Source of the DNA: Annulohypoxylon bovei var. microspora
Lineage: Eukaryota; Ascomycota; Sordariomycetes; Xylariales; Hypoxylaceae
Direction: 5' to 3'
Assembly (NCBI GenBank): GCA_022836615.1
Contig: MU405224.1
Location: 310,001-374,000 of the forward strand
DNA length: 64,000 nucleotides
Part shown: positions 46,241 to 58,123 of the stretch, in pieces
How the letters are laid out: every line of letters begins with the position of its first letter
Position numbering within the stretch: the stretch's first letter is position 1
Made by a program: the position numbers and the translations under genes
Notes under the pieces: model-generated
Databases searched by the model: none
The model's input: the letters and a program-made list of their open reading frames with translations, nothing else
Told to the model about the DNA's origin: nothing

Positions 46241-47437
46241 TTAATGAAGGGATAGCGATTGACTCGGGGAATCTAACTTGAGTACTCGTCGAAGGCTATC
46301 TTCCATTGTCGAGAGCTGATCGGGTTGGTAGCGTGTTAGATTTCCTTGTACGGGCGAGACTGACGATTGACCAGTTCGCACATTTCCTGTAAGAACCGAG
46401 GCTGGAAACATGCCACGGGGCATGCGACGCGGTAGGTCGGGTTGGTGTAGTCGCTTGTGAGCTTGCGGGGAGACTTGCTCAGGAATTTGGCGCGCCGAGT
46501 CTGACAGTTGCTTGGCAGACTCGTCATCACGGGCAAGACGACCAGTGAATAGATATCGCTTCAACGAGTCGGAAGAATTCGTGTCTTGGTTTGCAAGCAC
46601 AGCAGGCGAGGAGCCATGGCTGGGGCGAACCGCTCGCATGCGCTCGTGGAAGGGCGTAGAGAATGCAGGACCAACTGGTTGACTCGGATCGCCGTCAAGC
46701 TCATCTGCGGATATTCCCATGGTCGTAGAACGTTTGGAGACAATCGGACGTCGCATGTGAGCAGGAATAGTTGCCGTAGGGAAATGGTTATATTCCTTAG
46801 CAGAACCATGAGATTCGTATGGTGGAGAAAATGGACTTGGGGTGTTCGCATCCGCATTGGAAGAACTCGCTCTACGAATTTTAGCCTTCTCTGCTCTGTC
46901 GGCACGAAAGAGTAGCTCTAGAGGTGAGTCGCCAGCTCGCAGGACAGATGCAGGACTTGAGCTTCTTGTCTCATCTGAATCCGTGGTCGGACAAGAGAGT
47001 TCTTGCTCGGGGCTAGACATGGCCTTCGCTGTTGGGGGGGTGTCGACCTCTGAGCTGAAGAAACTCGGAATCGGTAGCGCCGAAGGGGCAGGAGACGCAT
47101 GGAATGTTGAGCCTGCAAATATAGGCATGGTGTCATCCTTGGGTTGGAGAAGCGGACTTGTGCGATCCGACTTGCTGAATGTTTGGGAAACATCTTTAGT
47201 CTGAGGCTTCTTACTCTTCTTCTTATTGTTATTGTTGCGCGGCTTTTGACTAGTGGAACTGGAACGTAGCGACTTGTGAGTTTCTAGAGTGGGTGCATCT
47301 GGGCTTCCAAGACTATCAGGTCGATGCGAGGGAATGTCATTCTCAGATGCGTACGTGGTGCTCTTAGGGGTGTTACGATGCCGGCCGCCTTGGCGGCGGC
47401 GGTTAGGTGTTTGACTCGATTGCGAAGTACGTTGCAT
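46241..47437 (-). CDS. PNRC/Edc1-like mRNA decapping activator (predicted)
   Basis: A 398-codon single exon encoding a disordered protein rich in Ser, Pro, Arg and Asn. The one clear block is FAGSTFHASPAPSALPIPSF at residues 107-126. It combines an Edc1-type activation motif (YAG/FAG) with an LPxP Dcp1-binding motif, the arrangement found in yeast Edc1/Edc2 and vertebrate PNRC2. A second weak block, DSPLELLFRADRAEKAK near residue 170, recurs in filamentous-fungal homologues as I recall them. The N-terminus carries a basic Asn/Lys stretch (NNNNKKKSKK). Such proteins bind Dcp1-Dcp2 and stimulate removal of the mRNA cap in the cytoplasm or P-bodies. The assignment rests on the short motif; outside it the sequence is not diagnostic. 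It is divergent from RBX1, with an 857-base shared promoter. Confidence 0.62.
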   Translation of the reverse strand: MQRTSQSSQTPNRRRQGGRHRNTPKSTTYASENDIPSHRPDSLGSPDAPTLETHKSLRSSSTSQKPRNNNNKKKSKKPQTKDVSQTFSKSDRTSPLLQPKDDTMPIFAGSTFHASPAPSALPIPSFFSSEVDTPPTAKAMSSPEQELSCPTTDSDETRSSSPASVLRAGDSPLELLFRADRAEKAKIRRASSSNADANTPSPFSPPYESHGSAKEYNHFPTATIPAHMRRPIVSKRSTTMGISADELDGDPSQPVGPAFSTPFHERMRAVRPSHGSSPAVLANQDTNSSDSLKRYLFTGRLARDDESAKQLSDSARQIPEQVSPQAHKRLHQPDLPRRMPRGMFPASVLTGNVRTGQSSVSPVQGNLTRYQPDQLSTMEDSLRRVLKLDSPSQSLSLH

Positions 47438-48294
47438 AGTTGAACGGCATGTATTCCGAAGAAGAAAAAGGAGAATTTGATGATGAAAAAGAATTAGAGC
47501 CTGATGAGGCTGTTGAAGATTGTGATGTAAAGGTCAATGCGACGGCGACGTAGTGCGGGGATATGGTTAGCGATGAGAACATACTGTATTTTATGAGGTC
47601 TTGTTTTGAATAGCAGTCAAGCTTGGGGGGAAAAACAGGGAGAAAAGGCAGTGACTGCTGTTTTTTCAACAACCAAGAATGAGTTGATTTGCCCCAGTCC
47701 CTAAAATGACTTGGTTAAATGTGGCTGTGCCAATCGTACCCGATGTGGGGCGATCCAGCCTAGCAAGCCAATATTGGATTCTTATTGGTGGAAGCCTAGA
47801 GGGGATGTTGAGTGACTTGGTAGTGACTGGTAAAATTAGAAAAAGGGAAATGTCGCTTTAAAGTACTTAGGTACCTTGTTGAAATTGAGCATTAAACATT
47901 GAACTAAAAACGACCCGGAGGGGCACACTGCAGCTGCCAATCGGCTGACCCTCGCCCTAACGGTGTTAATGCTTAGGTCACCCAGCTGTCCCGCATTCTG
48001 TAATTCGCAACCTTGAAGGCTACCTCTATCATAGGCAGGCACCTAACAAATTACCTGGGTAATCACAAACAACATTGAGGCACTTGATCTTCTTTGATTT
48101 GTTTGACTACAAATAACCAGATTTCTATAGTCTACAATATAGTAATCCTGACAGTTTCTCCGCAACCAAATCGAACTACCCCCCAAACACCGACCCCATT
48201 CTACTATCGACCAAGCTTGATATCACGATAACGAATATTCAAAGCAATACGTAACATCACCACGACCTCTCCCGAATCAACCAATACACACAAC
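47438..48294. other. Divergent promoter between the Edc1-like gene and RBX1
   Basis: No gene is supported. CT-rich sequence precedes the RBX1 start. Confidence 0.5.
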
Positions 48295-48784
48295 ATGGCG
48301 GACATTGACATGACCGACGCGCCCAGCACATCTGCGGTCGCTAAGAAGGAGCGCAAAGGCGGGGATGCCGACAGCAAAACTGATGCTAAGAAACGCTTTG
48401 AGGTCAAGAAGGTGAGGAGGATTTATGAACTAATCACATCATTTTCTGGAGGTAGTATGCCTGTACTAATGCCTGAGCGTCTAGTGGAATGCCGTCGCTC
48501 TATGGGCTTGGGATATTGTTGTCGACAACTGTGCCATCTGTCGCAATCACATCATGGATCTATGCATCGAATGTCAGGCAAACCAAGCTTCCGCTGCTAG
48601 TGAGGAGTGTACTGTAGCTTGGGGTATCTGCAACGTAAGTCATCGATGATTATCGATACGAGATACTAGACTAACTTACTTGCAGCATGCGTTCCACTTC
48701 CACTGCATCTCACGATGGCTTAAGGCACGCCAAGTCTGCCCGCTAGACAACCGAGACTGGGAGTTCCAGAAATACGGTCGTTAG
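48295..48784 (+). CDS. RBX1: RING-box protein Rbx1/Hrt1 (cullin-RING ligase subunit)
   Basis: RING-H2 subunit of SCF and other cullin-RING E3 ligases; it docks the E2 and promotes cullin neddylation. Three exons, 48295-48411, 48485-48634 and 48686-48784, give 121 aa. The N-terminus is a charged tail ending KKRFEVKK, the strand that inserts into the cullin, followed by WNAVALWAWDIVVDNCAIC. RING ligands are visible: CAIC, CIEC, the GICNHAFHFHC loop and CPLD, with the Rbx1-specific Asp as the last ligand. It ends DWEFQKYGR, as family members do. The exon 1 frame runs into the first intron, which hides the gene in simple ORF scans. It is an essential, highly conserved gene with nothing unusual. 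Confidence 0.96.
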
Positions 48785-49042
48785 GATAGAAGGGGGGCAT
48801 TTATATGGGCAGGATCACACAGGCAATTTTGACCTTAACCATCATGCCATCCTGGTGATGTTGATGTCATTGCCTAAAATGCAACAAGGCCACTTCATAT
48901 CACATGCTTCAGACACATTTATGATGATGGTATTGCAGAATTGAGTATATTACTCGCATCACATCCCACTCTTAGAGTCAGTCTCTGCCCACATTGCAGA
49001 AGTCTATAGCTACGCCTCTTAGGTGTGAATAAACCCTGCCCT
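48785..49042. other. Convergent 3' flanks of RBX1 and SPC1
   Basis: A short AT-rich spacer. No feature beyond the presumed 3' UTRs. Confidence 0.5.
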
Positions 49043-49526
49043 TTATTTCGTAAACAGTTTCTCGTCAATAACTATGTTCTGTTGCGCACTCGTGATCGCT
49101 GGCTCGCCTCCAACGGGGAGCCATTTAACCGGGTTTCTGTTGAAGAAGGGCCAGGGAGGAACAATAAGGAGGAAGGTAAGGGCTGTGCCACCGAGGCCAA
49201 TCTTGAGCGCGAGAGCAATATCTTGGAGAAAGAAGCCGACGAGGAAGGAAATTCCCTATTCGATGATATTGGTGGTCAGCAAACGATTCAGTACTCGAGG
49301 AATAGATGACTACATGAAATAACTATTTCATACCCCGACAATTACAAGGACAGCTGTTGCTAAGATCTCGGCTAGCTTCTGGCCTTCGAAATCCTATACG
49401 TAATAGATCATTGGTTAATAATGCCGTTCACCGAATTCGTCAAGTTAGTTACGAAGAAGGGAAACGGCAACGAACAATTTGACCATCCACCGCGTCTCTT
49501 ACTTGTTCCAAGAGTTGGTCGGCCAT
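49043..49526 (-). CDS. SPC1: Signal peptidase complex subunit 1 (SPC12 homologue)
   Basis: Small accessory subunit of the ER signal peptidase complex, which modulates substrate choice. The gene has no long open frame. Three minus-strand exons, 49526-49503, 49393-49334 and 49255-49043, close in phase to 98 aa. They read MADQLLEQ, then DFEGQKLAEILATAVLVIVG, then a membrane hairpin. That hairpin includes GISFLVGFFLQDIALALKIG and the conserved LTFLLIVPPWPFFNRNPVKWLP block that identifies SPC12 proteins. The two hydrophobic segments fit the known topology with both ends in the cytosol. Introns are 78 and 109 bases with GTATGA and GTAAGA donors. Plus-strand frames over the same DNA are shadows. Confidence 0.93.
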
Positions 49527-51541
49527 ATTCGCGTAGAAGCCGAGGAGGCCTAGCTGTGAGCTCGTCGTACGTTGTTGTTGTCTTTTCGGTCGACGGTGAT
49601 GTTGTAGGTAATTAATTCGAAGCTGTCGTAGCTTTAAGTCTAAAGTCCAAGAAGGCTACCTGGCAAGAAGTACCCTGTTGCGGCTGTTCAGGCGACGTGG
49701 TACCTTGTAGGTGGTACCCAATCAGGAAATGGTAACGACATGGATTGGATGTTAGCTGGTTATGTAATTTTTTAGGTGCAGAAGTAGGTATGTACATAGG
49801 TACATAGGTACGTATCAGTCCGAAGCCCCTCGCCCTTCCCACTTTCTGTAACCGTTCCATAAACAGCCACATGGAAACAACATTTGAAGCACATGCATCT
49901 CCAACCTTAGAGATAACCTTGGTACCTATACCTACGAATTGAGGCCTCACTCAACGGTGCTGATTTACGATAGCTCACATGATACATCAATAAGCGACAT
50001 AGTTACATAGCTGTCAACTACATGTTTAAGTATGTATGTATGTACGTATAATCAATGTTGCTATATCATTAAACTTGATGAATAAAGCCTTATTTTATTT
50101 TTATAAGTGTTATGTACCTACCTACCTAGTAGGTAAATTTATATGTCTTGGACTGGTCTACTTGCATAACACCAATTCAAGCGCTTATTCATGTACCTGC
50201 TGATTTCAGTATTTACCTAGGTAGTTAGGTATTTTGTTTTTTCTTTATTATTTGAAAAAGGAGATTCCGGGTAAGCAGTTTAGATCACCTTGCATCCAAA
50301 TCTTAGATGCACCTCTTCATGTGAAATGCTACATATCTGAGGAGCATAAGATCCGTAAATCACTATCTACAATTGGATGCAAAGATACGTACCTTGTACT
50401 CAATGTTCGATTTGGGTTGGTGGGTCAAGATTTCCTGCAAGAATTTTCGCCTCTTAACGCAATTAACGTCAATTCCCCTCTGTTTAACTGGCTAGCCGGG
50501 TCCAGTCAATAGCCTAATAATTTTTCCTTCTTTTCATAGGGCCAAAGCTCAGACGAACCTAAAAAAAAATTAGTTAGCTGCTCTAAACCTGACTTTCCAT
50601 CCTCGTCGATTCTTTCAACCTCATCGTAACACTTTTTTCATCTTTCAAATTCTCACAAAAACATCAACTTTCACTGGTTTGTAGATCATTGCGCATGCAA
50701 ATCTACTTCCTTCTTTTCAGTAAATACTACTGAACCATTCAATTCTGTCTAACTTGGAGAACCCCTTTCAGTTGGTCTTTAATTAGGAACATAACCCGAT
50801 CTCATACATCACGAGCATCTTTGTCGATCGGGACGTTGATCGCGACCAAAGACGACTACAACCCCCAAAACTACGCACTACCACCAAATTTATCGGATTA
50901 CTCCTACTGTTAATCCGCACACTCATCGCCATCCTGACTCGACCCTGTTAGGTCAACAACTAGCTCAACACCACTAGATCATCCAACCAATATCTTGGGT
51001 GAGCTTAAGTAGCTGCATTATTTCCCTCATCCCGCCGAGGACCCTATTGCGGAAAATACCGCCACCTTCTTAGAAACCACCAAATTGGCGGGCCTCAACT
51101 CCAACCAGTTCTCCTTCTCTCGACCGCTCCTTGGCCCTCTTTGCTGGGTCTACAGCGGCGTTAACAAGAAGCCACCATAACTTGACCGTCGCGCATGCTG
51201 TTTTGAGAACCAAAAGTCTCCCTACTCGCCAATCCGTCTCCTGGGGTTGTTTTATTCCGAAATACAACCTTCGGTGTTCGTTCCCAGCACTGGTTCGCAC
51301 ATTACACCAGGCTCACTTGCAGTCGGCGTGCTGCCACGCCTGCTGCAAATCTCTGATGCCGGTAGACTGAGTATACCACCCAGTATGCACGCCTTCCCAT
51401 AGCTAGCACGCGGAAGGCTTTCCTTAATCGGAGTATATTATTCAGTTCTACTAGTTCTATCCGGTCGTATAGATTTCCCTCGCGTCGGTATCTTTCGGAT
51501 AAATTCAACATTTCATAGACGGAAACGGTTTTTCGTACGAG
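49527..51541. other. 2-kb intergenic region with probable long leader of the CorA gene
   Basis: Dense TAGGTA/TACCTA motifs occur at 49.78-49.82 and 50.11-50.14 kb. From about 50.57 kb the plus strand becomes pyrimidine- and ACC-rich, like a fungal 5' leader. A 79-codon frame (51131-51370) lies in that leader, 171 bases before the CorA ATG, and might act as an upstream ORF. A 92-codon frame at 50234-50512 has no recognisable motif. Confidence 0.45.
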
Positions 51542-53495
51542 ATGTCTGACCACGAAGAAGTTGCCTCTGGCTCGGGCTATAACACCCCTGTTCCCGAGCT
51601 CGATGATCATCGCCACCAAATCTCATCCATACAGAGAACCGAGCGTGCTCGCCGTGGCACCGTTGACACTCTTTATGGATCCCGTCAGCATCTTCAACCA
51701 GTCGGTCCTTACTCGCCTTCTAATGCCAGGGGACGAGACTTTGAAGAGGCAATTCTTGATGAAGAGGACGGGAATATATCACCGATGGCTACTCACAGTC
51801 GTAGACCTACCTTCGATTCAACAACCGAACAACAGCGGGCTGTATCACCGCCGAACTCTGTCAAAGCGTTCGCCGAAGCTCGCCGTCGAGAGCGCGCTCT
51901 TTCAGTGACGGATGGCCGAGTGCAGAGACAAGACGAAGATGATGCACTTCATCGAACTTATTCTTCTGTCAGCCGTAGAAGCCAAACCAGCCAGCGATCT
52001 GGGCGAAGCAGACCTGCAACGTATGTTGCCGATGATGGGGCAAGCCTGGCAACTAACAAAACTGCCGAAGGCGATGTGTGCTTCCCTATGCAGGATGAAC
52101 ACCGCCACGACCAGTTGCATATCGACTTTGACTATCTCGAGAACTTCGTCGCATCTGAGAACGGTGTGCGGCGGGATAGTGTTGGCGCACCAGGAGCTCT
52201 TCGAGTGTTTCCTAGCTTAACACAAGACTCGGCCGTCGAGCCTGCACGCTTGGTTACTGTAGACGGCGATTTTGTCAACCTCCCGTCTGGATCCTCGGAT
52301 GTCGACCACGAGAAGTCGGAAGAAGCAGGTGAAACTCAGGCAACCCCGAAACAGGCAGAGAAGGAACCGCATCTGGATCCAAACCGATTCAGTTTCTTTT
52401 CTTCGGCCTGGGAGTCTACCATTCATGCTGCTGAATTCGGAGACCTTGTTCTCCCTGGTGAGGATTTGCGTGGTCTTTTTACCTTTCCTCGCGACGAGCC
52501 CGATGGTGTCTGGTGGTTGAACGTCAACAGACCAACCGAAGAAGAAGTTCGGACTTTGTGCAAGGCCTTTGGAGTGCACCCTTTGACTATCGAAGATATC
52601 ACTACTCAGGAAGCCCGCGAGAAGATCGAAATTTTTTCGTCATATTATTTTGCGTCCTTCCGGTCCTTCAATGCCGTTCAAGACGATGACGGTCCCGATT
52701 ACGAACCGTTCAACGTTTATGTCATCGTCTTCCGTGAGGGTACCCTAAGTTTCAGCTTTGTGCCGAACCACCATGCCTCTCAGGTCCGTAAGAGAATCTC
52801 CAGTCTCAAGGAGTACGTGTCCTTGAGCAGCGACTGGATCTGCTACGCCTTTATGTAAGTGCTCGGCACAGCCAGGAAGGGAGTGTCAAGAACCACAAAT
52901 ACTAACAGTTTGCAGCGATAACATCGTCGATTCCTTTGCTCCTGCACTTCATAGAGTGGAGTTGCTCACGGAGGCCATCGAAGATTCCGTATTCGTCGCC
53001 CGTCCCGAGGATAACCACACGTTCCTGCGCAAGATCGGCAGCGTCCGCAAGAACACACTAGCGCTTATGCGTGGACTTGGAGGCAAAGCCGACATTTTGA
53101 AGGGCTTCACCAAACGCTGCAACGAGGACTACAAAGTCACACCCCGCATGGATATAGGCTTGTACCTTGGTGACATCCAGGACCACGTCGTAACCATGAT
53201 GACCAATCTCACCCATTTCGAGAAGATCCTATCCCGGGCTCATAGCAACTACCTTGCTCAGCTGACGGTCGATAGCATCACGCAAGGAACAGAGACGAAT
53301 AAGGTACTCGCTAAAATTACGTTCCTAGCAAGTCTCATCGTCCCTTTCAACGTGGTCACGGGTTTATTTGGCATGAACGTCGGGGTCCCTTTCAAGGATG
53401 TCGACAATACCAATGCCTTCTTCGTCATTGTGGGATGTCTAGTCTTTTTTTGCGTGGGCTGTTGTGCCTTCGCGCGCAAGAAGCGCATGCTCTAG
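51542..53495 (+). CDS. CorA-type magnesium transporter (Alr1/Mnr2 family)
   Basis: Membrane channel for Mg2+ of the fungal CorA branch, at the plasma membrane (Alr) or vacuole (Mnr2). Two exons, 51542-52854 and 52916-53495, give 630 aa; the codon for Ile is split across the 61-base intron. The first 280 residues are acidic, Ser-rich and probably cytosolic and disordered. The CorA soluble domain follows (DGVWWLNVNRPTEEEVRTLC, HPLTIEDITTQEAREKIE), then a long helix and two C-terminal membrane helices. The hallmark GMN loop (GLFGMNVGVP) is near residue 590. The C-terminus is the basic ARKKRML. I cannot decide between Alr1 and Mnr2 from the sequence alone. A long pyrimidine-rich leader precedes the start. 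Confidence 0.92.
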
Positions 53496-54057
53496 TGGAG
53501 ACGTTCTTGAATGCATAGACATCCATTGGATTATCGAGGAGTGGCATTGTCCTTGATTACTATCACCAGACCGATATTTAAAGAACTCGATTATCATAGT
53601 AGACATGACTGCGTTACACTTCAGATGCTTTCATCCACATCTGATTTGAAAGCAGTTTACCTAGGTAGTCATTACCTACCCAATTAATGCAACAATTTCC
53701 TCAGTCTTAAACCCAACTTTATGTTTCCATCATCCAATTAAGGACGAAGAGACAAGTGTCGATAGGTTCCACTGTTCTAATTAATATGTTCTTAATGGGC
53801 TCTCACATGACTGATAACGTTGATCGTCAAGCAGCCAAACTCTAGAAAGAATTACCAGATGTCAATGGAGCCTCATATGTCGGATATCTCTAGTAATTCG
53901 ACCTCATTTCTTTTACGTCATTACTACGTTTTCTGTGAAAACTAGTATTTATGTACCATGACTAGCATGACCTATTCCTCGTTTCTTTGGCCCCCCTTCC
54001 CCCGTTTTTTGCCTCAGCCGACTGCTTAACAATAACAAGACACACGATCACCTTTTT
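53496..54057. other. Convergent 3' flanks of the CorA and HET genes
   Basis: No gene is supported. A C/T-rich tract at 53.98-54.01 kb is present. Confidence 0.5.
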
Positions 54058-56579
54058 TCAAACTATCACAATCTCCCTCTCTTCGCAGCCAGCAAAACAA
54101 TCATTCAACCTCCTCAGGTTTTCTTCGTGGCCGTCTTCGGCCCGTACTCGTTCATCTCTCTTGATGTCCTTCCGTAACTCGATCTGGGCTACGCGCTCAT
54201 ATGCGCCCTTCCTCCTTCTCGAGGGCGCCAGTAACAAAGCGCCGACTTCGATGCGTCCATTCTTGCCATGCTCTATCTCTGAGTAGTCAGGGGTCCAGGC
54301 GGCAAGCTCGATAGCGATAAGACTTTCCAGTGCCATTCTTGACGAGTCTTCTTCAGTATCTGAAGTAGCTGAGCCGGTCCATCCGTTTAAATCGCCAAAT
54401 GCCTTATCTATTCTTACAAGTTGCGCTATCCGTGCTACAGTGTCATTTTCATGAGCATTGAACTCCTCCGCCAAAAGCCGGACGTAGTCGCGTGCGGGGT
54501 GCAGTGCTGGGTAATCATTTAGTATCCGTGCGAACCTACGCAATTTGTAACAAAACCATAGAGGTATTTCTGACCCTCTAGATAGCCATTCGATCCCCCG
54601 CATCTGTGGGATAAGTTTGAGGATCCAGGACACTCGCTGCAAAAAGGGGATCTGTAACCTAACCGGGGCAACTCTCCCAGATAATCGGATTGATCCATCT
54701 CTAACCTGACCGAAGGCTTCCGAGGTTTCCAGTTCGCAATCTGCCTCGAGAATTTTTGCGAGAACCAGAAGATCGGACTCTCCTGGTTGTTGACACGGAC
54801 TCCACCAGGTCAGTGGTCCGGATCCGGATGCCCAGGAAAAGCTAGGCGCAACATAGGGTTTGTTGCGGAAACGTCTAACGTTGAAAGAGCGGCGCCATAA
54901 AAGCTCACTTATGAGCTCCCCCGTCCAAAGGCCAGCCAGGTAGCTGCCAAACGCTCGTTTAGGCATTCGACTTGCCACGCTAGCTAGTGCTGGTAGTCGA
55001 TCTGTTTTGAAAGTGAAGTCGGTTGTGGCGTAATTCGACACAATATCGCGCCATGCTATCCAGGCTTTCCTGGGGTTCAAGCTATCGTCCATATCTGAAG
55101 AAGAGCCTTCATAAGGTTCCACTATGGTTGCATATTCTGAAAATCCTTCCTTGACCGTTTTGTAAGGATTTCTTCCCCAAGGAAGACGGCCCTGAGGCAA
55201 CAATGCTTCACATTCACATGTGGTGCCGGAGAAACACTCGAACGAAATCTCACCGGGGCGAAAGTGGATGATCCTAGAAGCCAGAAGTCGCTCTTGGTAA
55301 CACCATCCTCTGCCTGTTAGAGTGAACGAGGATACAGGCTCTTCGTCGTGAGTAAAGTCTCCCCTCACTAGGGTAGAGCAACTCAAACCGGAGTCGTCTT
55401 GGTGAGCAAGTTCACGAAAGTGCTTGCGCTCAAGAAAACAGCCTTGAGCTAGAAATGGGTTATTAACATCGACATGTGCTGCTATGGTGAAGTAGGACTG
55501 TCTGTAGATATTTCCCATCTGGACTGATTGCTCTTCCCAGTCCTTTCTGTCGTCTTGGATGATGCAAAGTGAATCAATCCATAGATATTGGATACCCAAC
55601 CATCTCGCTACCCGAACGGCGTCACGTAGCGTAGGCGAAAGCTCATCGAGGTGGATAGAAGTCCCCATTCGGTTCAGCCTATCGTTAGTCATTTTCAAAG
55701 GCTGGGAAAATTGCCAGCAATGACTTAATGCGATATACGAAGACCGCTCCGCGATATCCTGTTCCAGGAAAATCATATCCCCATTCGAAGAATCTACATT
55801 CACGAGTCTCTTGGGCATCCTTGCAGGGGTGAGTCCCCCACAATGAGGATGCCCATCTGCGCATTGGGAGATCCACCTCTGCACAAAATCACGATATTGA
55901 TCGTTCAAAATGCTTGCTGGTGAACTTTCAAGACGACCGATGATATCCCAAGGGTTTGGCTTATCTATTAAGAGACAGGTGGAAACGACAGTTAATCGAC
56001 TGAAATGAGAGTGGGCGGTGGAATAGATCGAGGACACCTACTTGATAAAGCGAAAAGTTGGTATATGAGTACATTACGACGGCTGACAGACTTGATTCCT
56101 CCGCTTCGCGTTGTGATGTTGACAAGCACGTTTCTCCCGGGCGAAAGTATCGCGTGTAGGTAAAGTGATCGTGCGGCTTCCGTGAACGCTTTTTCGGTAC
56201 GCTGCTCAGGTTTAATCGTTTCGCTGGTTCCCCACGCAAAGAAGAACGCCCTGAAAAGAACTTGACACGTCTGGCAACCTTGCCGTCCTTGCGCCCAAAC
56301 CTCGAGTAATGGTTTGTCTATTTCGTAGAGGGGAAGGTCTCCACGAGACTCATGTTCCGCCTGGACCCTCTCAAGCTCGCCATCGTCCGGGAGTGGGAAG
56401 ATAGAGCGGCCCGAATCTGGTAATTTCACCCCCAAGGTGAACCCGAAAGGATCGGGTGAGAAAATCGTCTCATTTCGTTTGGCCACGCGAGGTGCCAAGT
56501 CAGGATCAAAGTTACGACAAACTGGACATGGCTCACTCTCTTCCCCTTCACTCTCACTCTCGCTATTGTGTTCGGACAT
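54058..56579 (-). CDS. HET-domain protein
   Basis: Member of the fungal heterokaryon-incompatibility (HET) family, whose domain can trigger cell death after non-self recognition. Two exons, 56579-56042 and 55964-54058, give 814 aa; the join ALS-N-KPNPWDIIG is in phase. An acidic N-terminus is followed by two CxxC pairs (C18/C21 and C102/C105), typical of the leader of this family. The HET domain covers about residues 255-400. It shows YIALSHCW, LSPTLRDAVRVARWLGIQYLWIDSLCIIQDD, the DWEEQSVQMGNIYRQSYFTIAA block and GRGWCYQERLLASRI. The C-terminal half is unique, without NACHT/WD40 repeats. No partner incompatibility gene is visible next to it. The domain is complete, so the gene could be active. 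Confidence 0.92.
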
Positions 56580-58123
56580 TCTGTAGTGTGATCAGTGAGA
56601 CCAGAGCATGGTTGAAGAACGAGCCTAAGTCAAGTCTTTAGATTTTATGTCTACGGCTTAATTTAGGAGCATCTTGTTTGTAGGTAGGCACTTCGTCAGT
56701 ATTCCTTAACTAATCCAGCCTGAGGAGGTAGGGTCGTAGGGTGGACCACTAGAACGTGGATCAATCGACATATGCCACCTAATGCGACTAGCTATACCGA
56801 CCCATAAAACACCACCTATCAGACGAGATTTGGGCGTTTTTGGGCGTTTTGGGCACCTCCCGGAGCGGGTTGCTGCATGGAGTTGTAAAATTTTCAGCGC
56901 CGACAGAAATGATTATCTCAGCCAAACAGTATCTACCTACCCAGTAATTAAATTCTCTAGGAAATTTGGGTGGCCTTTTCTAACAGCCGGCATAGCGTAA
57001 AGCGAAAATCGGTTCTTGGTTACATCGCGAAATACACCCTGTAATAATATCTGAAGCTTTTCAGGGGTAATTGCAAGACGCTTTCGCAAGAATAGCTGCG
57101 ATGAATTAGCAGACACCCCTCTCAAATATTCGATATCGCTTCCACGGGAATTCAATTCATGTAAGAACTACCCAATTATGTGACCGGGACTTGTTCATTC
57201 CGTTGACCGGTATTCAATATTGATTTGCCACATCCCGGAGGTGGTTCTTAGCTTCTGGACACGCCCATGGCTGCCCGGTTGAATCGTTTAGAACCTACTC
57301 GAGGCATTTTGAATGCTGATGTAGAGGGACTAGTCTGTGCGGTGAGAGAGGTTGAAAGTTTAAAGACTACTTGATTCTATGCTTCGCGGCTATTGGCCAT
57401 GCCGCATCATCATCAACCCCCCTATTTAGATATGGAAGAGGAACAAGCTTAACTTGAAACGCCATTCACATTATATACATTCGCAGGAAGGCAAAACTTA
57501 TCTTTTCAGAACTCCCTCAAGATTGTTGATGTCTATCTATTGGCTCAGCGCTTTAGCTCTCTCTTTTCTCCCCATATCCTTAAATGGTGGTATAAGTGTG
57601 AGTCCTACGAAACCTACTTACCAAAAGTGCTGGCAGAAACTGCTCACACATAGCTAGGTACTGTATGCTTTACCAGGACTCATCAATGAACCACAAGGAT
57701 CTTATACTCTTTCTTGTTTTTGCCTGCGTACTTATGTTCTCTCCCCCTTCTTTGAGACCTCCATTGTAGAACTTATTCCGTTACCAAGACCTTGAATGAT
57801 GATGCTGGCTCTCTTAATGCAACCCATACAGGACTCCCTTTATACTCGTAGCTGTGTTTCAAGAACTTCGTTAACCAAGTCAATAATGGCATTCATTATA
57901 TTGAAGAGCAGGAAGATGTGCTACCCCTCCTCGTATAATGGTGTCTTAAGAACCTCAAGACGACCGCGGAGTATGTTCTTGTACGTTTTTGTGCCTAGTC
58001 CCCAAAGCTCGCTATATGTCGATGGTCGAATACTTCAAGGCCTCATGACAGGATCAACAGGAATTCAGTTATTTCTTCCTACAGTTGTTCCCTTCCCGAC
58101 TCCTAGTTAGGAAGTCAGACAAT
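56580..58123. other. Intergenic between the HET gene and the surface-protein gene
   Basis: No supported gene. A short frame starting at 57529 encodes MSIYWLSALALSFLPISLNG, resembling a signal peptide. It leads into frames broken by stops up to about 58.1 kb, possibly a relic or chance. Confidence 0.4.
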
